The notes below the pieces were generated by a model. That model had not been told where the DNA came from. It saw nothing but the letters and a program-made list of their open reading frames with translations, and ran no database searches. A stretch of DNA of 18,371 nt, from contig CAWUJM010000037.1 in NCBI GenBank assembly GCA_963922685.1, forward strand, positions 1-18,371. Reading direction: 5' to 3'. Of the stretch, positions 13,745-18,371 are shown one piece after another; position 1 is the first letter of the stretch, and every line of letters begins with the position of its first letter. This stretch comes from JAHDBG01 sp963922685. Lineage in GTDB: Bacteria; Pseudomonadota; Gammaproteobacteria; Chromatiales; Chromatiaceae. Position numbers and translations under genes: made by a program.

Positions 13745-14913
13745 CCCTGCCGCCTGATGCCGGGCTGGCCAGCCGTGCCATTCGCACCGGGCATCATCGC
13801 ACACCTGAAGGCGAACACGCCGAGCCGATCTTCGCCACCTCCAGCTTCATCTTCCATTCGGCGGCAGAGGCTGCCGCACGTTTTGCCGGAGACGAGCCGG
13901 GCAATATCTACGGACGCTTCACCAATCCGACTGTCCAGGCGTTTGAACAACGTCTGGCTGCCTTAGAAGGTGGCGAGGCCTGTCTGGCAACCGCTTCCGG
14001 GATGTCTGCGATTCTCACCCTGTGCCTGGGTCTGTTACAGACCGGAGATCGCATCCTGACCTCGCGCAGCCTGTTCGGCAGCACCACCCAGCTATTCGAC
14101 AACTACCTCAGCCGGTTCGGCATCCATACCGATTATGTTGCATTGACCGATCTGCCTGCCTGGGCTGCAGCAATCCGGCCCACCACACGATTGTTATTTA
14201 TCGAAACACCCTCCAACCCACTGATGCAACTGGCTGATATCCGGGAGCTGGCTGATATCGCACATGCGCATGACAGTCTGCTGGTGGTAGACAACTGTTT
14301 CTGTACCCCGGTATTGCAACAGCCACTGGGTCTGGGTGCCGATCTGGTGATTCATTCCGCGACCAAATATCTGGACGGGCAGGGGCGTGCACTGGGTGGT
14401 GCGATTGTCGGTCCGGCAGCGATCGTACAGGATCGGCTATTGCCTGCCATGCGTACGGCAGGGCCCTGTATAAGCCCGTTCAATGCCTGGATCTTTCTGA
14501 AAGGTCTGGAGACGCTCCCGTTGCGGATGCGGGCACACTCAGCGGCAGCCACAAAACTGGCCCACTGGCTGACACAACAACCGGCAGTAGAACAGGTGAA
14601 TTATCCGGGACTGCCGGATCACCCGCAATATGACCTGGCACAGACACAACAGACATGGCCTGGCGGTATCGTCAGCTTTGTGGTGCGCGGAGGTCGGGCG
14701 GCGGCCTGGCACGTGATAGATCAGACACGCATGATCTCAATCACGGCAAATCTGGGCGATGTCAAAACGACCATCACCCATCCGGCCAGTACGACACATG
14801 GTCGCTGGACAGATGAGCAACGGGCTGAAGCAGGAATCGCTGAAGGGTTGATCCGGATGGCGGTGGGGCTGGAAGATATCGCAGATATTCAGGCCGATCT
14901 GGCTGTTGACTGA
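13741..14913 (+). CDS. metZ: O-succinylhomoserine sulfhydrylase
   Basis: This PLP enzyme makes homocysteine from O-succinylhomoserine and sulfide, the direct sulfhydrylation route to methionine. The 390-residue product has YGRFTNPTVQAFEQRLAALE, GEACLATASGMSAI, ETPSNPLM, DNCFCTPVLQQPLGLGADLV and the PLP lysine in HSATKYLDGQGRALGG (K209). SFVVRGGRAAAW and ISITANLGDVKTTITHPAST complete the Cys/Met-metabolism fold. HSATKYLDGQGR and the purF neighbour favour MetZ over MetB or MetC. Its start overlaps the purF stop. About 14 bp after its stop the second IS3 relic begins, so any native terminator has been lost. Confidence 0.93.
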   Translation: MTLPPDAGLASRAIRTGHHRTPEGEHAEPIFATSSFIFHSAAEAAARFAGDEPGNIYGRFTNPTVQAFEQRLAALEGGEACLATASGMSAILTLCLGLLQTGDRILTSRSLFGSTTQLFDNYLSRFGIHTDYVALTDLPAWAAAIRPTTRLLFIETPSNPLMQLADIRELADIAHAHDSLLVVDNCFCTPVLQQPLGLGADLVIHSATKYLDGQGRALGGAIVGPAAIVQDRLLPAMRTAGPCISPFNAWIFLKGLETLPLRMRAHSAAATKLAHWLTQQPAVEQVNYPGLPDHPQYDLAQTQQTWPGGIVSFVVRGGRAAAWHVIDQTRMISITANLGDVKTTITHPASTTHGRWTDEQRAEAGIAEGLIRMAVGLEDIADIQADLAVD

Positions 14914-14927
14914 TTTGGGCACCTTAG

Positions 14928-15674
14928 GTCCGTGTTGAAGACCTTACGGTGCTTGCCCTGTGCCAGCAGCTGAGCAACGGCCTCAATGCAGAAGTCAGCT
15001 TCCAACGTGGGACTCAGTGCCCAGCCCAGAACATATCGGCTATACCAGTCTATAACGGCCATCAGGTACTCGAACCCCTGTGCCAGGCCGACGTATATGA
15101 TGTCAGTGCTCCAGACCTGATCGCAATGATCTATGATCTGGTGCCGTAGCAGGTACGGAAAAATGGTGTGCCCCGGATGGGATTTACCACATAACCTTGC
15201 TGACGCAGCCAGGCCGTCATTTTGAGGACACCGTAAAAGGGTGCACGGGTGTATTGCTCGTCCAGTAAGCGCATCAGGTGCAGGTTTTCCGCGCTTTCAC
15301 CGACCGGCTGGTAGTGCACACTAGATCGGTTAACACCCGGCAAAGCGCACTGCTGACGTAAACTGAATGCCGAATCCTGCTCCGGTAACCTCTGGCGATC
15401 CGCTACGCCAGACTGCCGGACTTTTTTTCAACCAGTCCCGTTCAGCAATCACCTGACCCAGCTGGCGATGCAGTTCGTCCATCTCAGCGGCACGGTTTTG
15501 TTGGGTACGGAGCTGGCTGGCGTGAAAAAGCTTGTGGAATCATATCCAGTGCCTGTTTTCCCAGCTGTGGATCTGCGTCGCATGAACACCATATTCTGTC
15601 GTCAGCTCATTCGTCGTCTTGTCCTGGCGGATCGCCGCTAAGGCAACTCTGGTCTGAATTCTGGGGAGTATCAT
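14928..15674 (-). mobile_element. IS3-family element relic, copy 2 (minus strand)
   Basis: Reading the minus strand from about 15674, an OrfA start is seen (RVALAAIRQDKTTNELTTEY, then GVHATQIHSW), with frameshifts near its beginning and near 15560. The coiled region (RAAEMDELHRQLGQVIAERD) and an A7 run as in copy 1 follow. OrfB then reads SAFSLRQQCALPGVNRSSVH, APFYGVLKMTAWLRQQGY, and after a 73-bp internal deletion HQIIDHCDQVWSTDIIYVGL and FCIEAVAQLLAQGKHRKVFNTD. The last piece includes the second DDE aspartate, where the element ends against metZ. The final third of OrfB and the right end are absent. It is closely similar to copy 1 (331-879) and inverted to it. Not functional. Confidence 0.88.
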
Positions 15675-15677
15675 AAA

Positions 15678-16737
15678 CTACTGGTAGCCATGACCAAAAT
15701 TATGCTCAAAATGATAGCCTTGTTTTTTCAGTGTGTTGAAAGTCTCATTCTCTATTTTCCATCGCGCCCGGCCAGCCCGCATGATTTCCATGAGATTCGC
15801 TGGGCTTAAAGTAAAATCTGTGACCCAAGCACCATGATACCTTTTTTTACCTGAAGTATCAGTTTCAGTATATTCCAGAACACTGACCTTAAGATCCACA
15901 TGCGTTGCATTGAGGGATACATCATTCAGATAACGAAACTGATGCACGTGGCCTTTTTTATCTGTGATCGTTTTATCTCGGGTTCTTGCGCTCGTTTTCA
16001 GTTGATTAAACAAGTACTTATGATCTTCGGGCTTCGCTACCAGAATATATCTTAACCCTGCCTTTCCCAGTTCTTTAATATGTGGCCCATTTGAAGCCAG
16101 GCCATCTTCTATGACGATAAAATTCCTTCGAGGATGATCTTTCCGTATGCGGGCTATCAGACGTTTAGCTACATTGCGCTCACAGTCATTTCTGATCTTG
16201 CCGTCTTATTGCTGAATGGGCTCCGGGGCTAATGGAAAAACATGCCGATAATCCGGATGGACTATGGCTGCACTCAGCATCTGGTGATAATAAGTCCTGA
16301 CACCATTTGCCCGAATTTTTCACAGCAATAATCGCAATGTATTTTTCTGGATGAAAAAAACTCTGTCCCATCCATAGACAACAGCAGGTGCCCGTCCAGA
16401 TAAGTGAAAGGTTTCAGCACGTTGCCTCGCTGAAGGGACCGATGGACATCAACGAAGCCGCTTTGAAGCTCAGCAGGATTCAACACATCCAGCCGCGTTC
16501 TTAGCTGCGTATCCGGGTCACATCATATAAATTTTATAAATTGGCCTGAACTTGCTTTGACTGTCTGGACTCTTCAAATTTCAGCAACGAAGAATATTTC
16601 AGATGAAATACAGCTAAACCTGACATCAGGCAATCCAACAGCGGTATCTCTGTCCCACGTTTCGGATCCCTGATTTTTGATAATGCCTGACGAATAGACA
16701 ACAAAAGTTCGGGGGTCCCTAAGTCTTTTCTGATCTT
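15678..16737 (-). pseudogene. decayed IS4-like DDE transposase gene, C-terminus truncated
   Basis: Joining frames on the minus strand gives a recognisable transposase: LLLSIRQALSKIRDPKRGTE, CLMSGLAVFHLKYSSLLKFE, LKPFTYLDGHLLLSMDGTEF (catalytic Asp region), YYHQMLSAAIVHP, VFPLAPEPIQ, NFIVIEDGLASNGPHIKELG (second Asp) and RARWKIENETFNTLKKQGYH (Glu region). Lesions visible are a TAA stop at 16534-16536, a frameshift near 16500-16512, a second near 16300-16320, and a TAA at 16206-16208. The frame ends at FEHNFGHGYQ-stop, where the IS3 relic begins; family members normally continue past NFGHG. The longest open piece is 15678-16205. Family name (IS4-like) is inferred from the motif order, so the exact IS group is uncertain. 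Confidence 0.85.
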
Positions 16738-16894
16738 TTAAGGAAATCAGGTAATTTTTATGGCCCGGACTATAGCTTTATCTTTACGAAAAAAGCAAAT
16801 CAGAAAGCCTTGTAAATCAATATCTTAGATACGAATCGAGAATTTCTGGCCGAAAACCGCCTCTTAGGTAAGCAATATACAGGAGAAAACAGAT
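16738..16894. other. A/T-rich stretch without recognised genes
   Basis: Between the upstream limit of the transposase frame and the terminator hairpin there is no convincing coding sequence. It may include the lost 5' end and terminal repeat of the IS4-like element, but I found no matching inverted repeat at the other side, because that side is truncated. Confidence 0.4.
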
Positions 16895-16927
16895 GGGCAG
16901 GCAACAATATGTTGCCTGCCCTTTTTT
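16895..16927 (+). terminator. strong hairpin with T-run next to the oxidase stop codon
   Basis: A perfect 11-bp stem (GGGCAGGCAAC 16895-16905, GTTGCCTGCCC 16911-16921) with a 5-base loop is followed by six T (16922-16927) on the plus strand. The only adjacent gene is the minus-strand oxidase, whose stop is 8 bp away. On that strand the stem is followed by ATCTGTTTT, a weaker U-tract. It probably serves the oxidase gene, and is stronger on paper in the direction that has no gene. Confidence 0.75.
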
Positions 16928-16935
16928 ATTACAGC

Positions 16936-18114
16936 TTACCAATTAATCCGGAAGTGTTGCCGATCTATTTTGTAGTTACCGAATCGGAATGTTTCCACAT
17001 CACGCTCCAGCATCTGCATAATCATCTCGCCAAGAATCGGAATGAATTTTGCCGCCCAGCCGGCTGTATAGACGACGATATCGCGCGAGTTATCGACTTG
17101 CGACGGGGCATAGTCTAATAACAACTCTTCCTTGTTCCGGGCTAAGGTAATCAGACAAGTGGAGGTGAATTGGGGAGTATCATCAAGCCCGACCATGTGC
17201 TTTCGGACCCAGTCTGAATTGAGTTCAAGGCTTGCAGGATCAGGGCAGCCCGAACGTTGTGATGGGTCGCTGATAATACGGTCGGGAATGTCTGGTGCCA
17301 CTCGCACATAACCTGGATGAGCCCAGTCGACTTCGGGAAAGCCATAAAAGAGCTGCTTGTCCTGCGGCTCCTGAAAAACGAACCAGGTTGGCATCTTTAT
17401 ATCGGAAGCGATCTTTTTGTAATACGCAGAGGACATTTCCCAAATGTCAATTCCAATACTCAGGCCCAGGTGAACCAGAATCTCGTTTACATAAGGGCCG
17501 GGAGTGATTGCCAGTTTTCGGCAGCGGTACTCGCCTGCCTGCGTCTGAACAACGATACCATTACCTTTTCGGGAAATGATATTGGTTACCTGCTCGTACG
17601 AGTGGAAGTCAACAAACCCCGAGTCTTGAGCAACATTGTACATCGCCTCCTGTGTGGCCTTGAGGTTAATAATGCCGCCATCACCCTGATAGAACCCGGA
17701 GTAGTCGGAGCGAATATCCCTGAAGCCAAAGCTCTCAATCTGCTGCGCGTTCAGTTTAGTGTAGGGAACGTGCAGTTGATCCATTATTTTTTCCGCCGTG
17801 CCGATACCGCCTTCCTGAGAGGGCAGTGAGGGATCACCGAACCAGACGCTGCCCACCATACCAATCAGTTTCTCAAAAGTACGCAGTTGGAGTTCATTCC
17901 AGTAGTTCTGAGCCGCCAGGGCCAGTTCAGACATATATTTTTGTGAATACTGAATGCGGTATTGTCGTGAAGCACCGGCAGAACTGCCACTGTCATTAAA
18001 GTAGCCGAACCGTTCAAGGACGAGCGTTCGTTTCGACCGTTTACCAGCATGATAAGCAGTAGATAACCCCATTGAGCCGCCACCAATCACGATCAAGTCG
18101 TAAATATCAGACAT
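16936..18114 (-). CDS. FAD-dependent amine oxidase, monomeric sarcosine oxidase type
   Basis: The 392-residue protein starts with a Rossmann FAD-binding motif, YDLIVIGGGSMGLSTAYHAG (GGGSMG at 11-16), and TLVLERF supplies the ribose-binding Glu. SAGASRQYRIQYS and the long middle domain match the DAO/sarcosine oxidase family, which oxidises secondary or N-methyl amino acids to an imine and hydrogen peroxide. Near the C-terminus TSTCLITLARNKEELLLDYA places C320 where monomeric sarcosine oxidase carries its covalent FAD cysteine. TAGWAAKFIPILGEMI follows the family AGHGFKF-type motif. A GGAGG site precedes the start. Base composition is lower in GC than the core genes, and it lies beyond an IS cluster, so recent gain is plausible. 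Substrate unknown; N-methyltryptophan, pipecolate or a fructosyl amino acid oxidase are alternatives. Confidence 0.85.
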   Translation of the reverse strand: MSDIYDLIVIGGGSMGLSTAYHAGKRSKRTLVLERFGYFNDSGSSAGASRQYRIQYSQKYMSELALAAQNYWNELQLRTFEKLIGMVGSVWFGDPSLPSQEGGIGTAEKIMDQLHVPYTKLNAQQIESFGFRDIRSDYSGFYQGDGGIINLKATQEAMYNVAQDSGFVDFHSYEQVTNIISRKGNGIVVQTQAGEYRCRKLAITPGPYVNEILVHLGLSIGIDIWEMSSAYYKKIASDIKMPTWFVFQEPQDKQLFYGFPEVDWAHPGYVRVAPDIPDRIISDPSQRSGCPDPASLELNSDWVRKHMVGLDDTPQFTSTCLITLARNKEELLLDYAPSQVDNSRDIVVYTAGWAAKFIPILGEMIMQMLERDVETFRFGNYKIDRQHFRINW

Positions 18115-18371
18115 AAGTACCTCCGTTGCAGATGAAAGGATATGCAGAGTGTTTGATGATGGGCGAGATGCTGAGGAAATCGTTAAGCAAGACCCCGATC
18201 GTGCAGATTAACCTGCTACTTGTTATCAACACCAGACAGTTCACACTCAGATTAAAACGCCCTGCTTCCGTACCGTAACACACTCCGGTCTGCTGCACCA
18301 GGCAGGTAGAGGTGCAACAGCAATTCCCGCTGCGATAGAAACCCCCAATAAAAATAAGGGTTGTAGGGGTG
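18115..18371. other. upstream region of the oxidase, no gene recognised
   Basis: About 250 bp upstream of the oxidase start show no conserved gene. All three minus-strand frames are open through the last 120 bases. One (ending at a TGA at 18247-18249) reads LFLLGVSIAAGIAVAPLPAW, faintly like the C-terminal end of a LysR-type regulator, but this is too short to call. Confidence 0.3.

Noticed and set aside
14928..16737. A single large novel mobile element downstream of metZ
   Set aside because: The stretch resolves into two separate relics, an IS3-family element and an IS4-like transposase, each with recognisable motifs.
16893..16946. Short plus-strand frame after AGGAGAAAACAG (17 codons), leader-peptide-like
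   Set aside because: It runs through the terminator hairpin into the end of the oxidase gene and has no downstream plus-strand gene to control.
18247..18371. Possible C-terminal end of a LysR-type regulator at the right edge (minus strand)
   Set aside because: Only about 40 residues are visible, all three frames are open, and the resemblance is limited to AGIAVAPLP.

Overview
This window looks like the chromosome of a gammaproteobacterium. The protein families and the order cvpA-purF-metZ (as in Pseudomonas and its relatives) point that way. So do Shine-Dalgarno-led genes, a tRNA with encoded CCA, and TRAP-type organic acid uptake genes. I cannot name the genus. Most of the window is core or transport sequence, scarred by decayed insertion sequences.

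Layout from the left. (1) The first codons of groES run off the left edge on the minus strand, with a leader holding a hairpin and a candidate promoter. (2) About 331-879 is a broken IS3-family relic (copy 1). (3) A tight minus-strand operon argS-comF-tolB follows (tolB last, ending about 70 bp from the IS relic). (4) On the plus strand come a divergent TAXI-type periplasmic binding protein, a small secreted helical protein resembling SoxXA-binding proteins, and then a complete dctPQM TRAP transporter. A well-spaced sigma-54 -24/-12 element precedes dctP, and a strong terminator separates dctP from dctQM. (5) Next are a tRNA-Arg(CCG) and a LuxR/NarL-type regulator whose receiver domain has lost its phospho-acceptor. 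A second, more canonical TAXI protein converges on it from the minus strand. (6) A roughly 280-bp control region rich in palindromes leads into the plus-strand operon cvpA-purF-metZ, whose genes abut or overlap. (7) Directly after metZ lies a second relic of the same IS3 element in opposite orientation (copy 2, 14928-15674). It abuts and truncates a decayed IS4-like DDE transposase (15678-16737). (8) A minus-strand FAD-dependent amine oxidase of the sarcosine oxidase type follows, then about 250 bp with no recognisable gene.

How the genes may work together. The centre is a periplasmic solute-capture neighbourhood: a DctP-type TRAP system for organic acids, flanked by two TAXI binding proteins that have no TAXI-type membrane partner in the window, and a non-canonical LuxR regulator. 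Purine and methionine synthesis (purF, metZ), arginyl-tRNA synthesis (argS) and envelope integrity (tolB) are housekeeping. The two inverted IS3 relics bracket the 14-kb core block. Each differs from an intact element by distinct lesions, so both look long dead, but they remain possible substrates for past rearrangement. No complete phage, CRISPR array or toxin-antitoxin system was seen.
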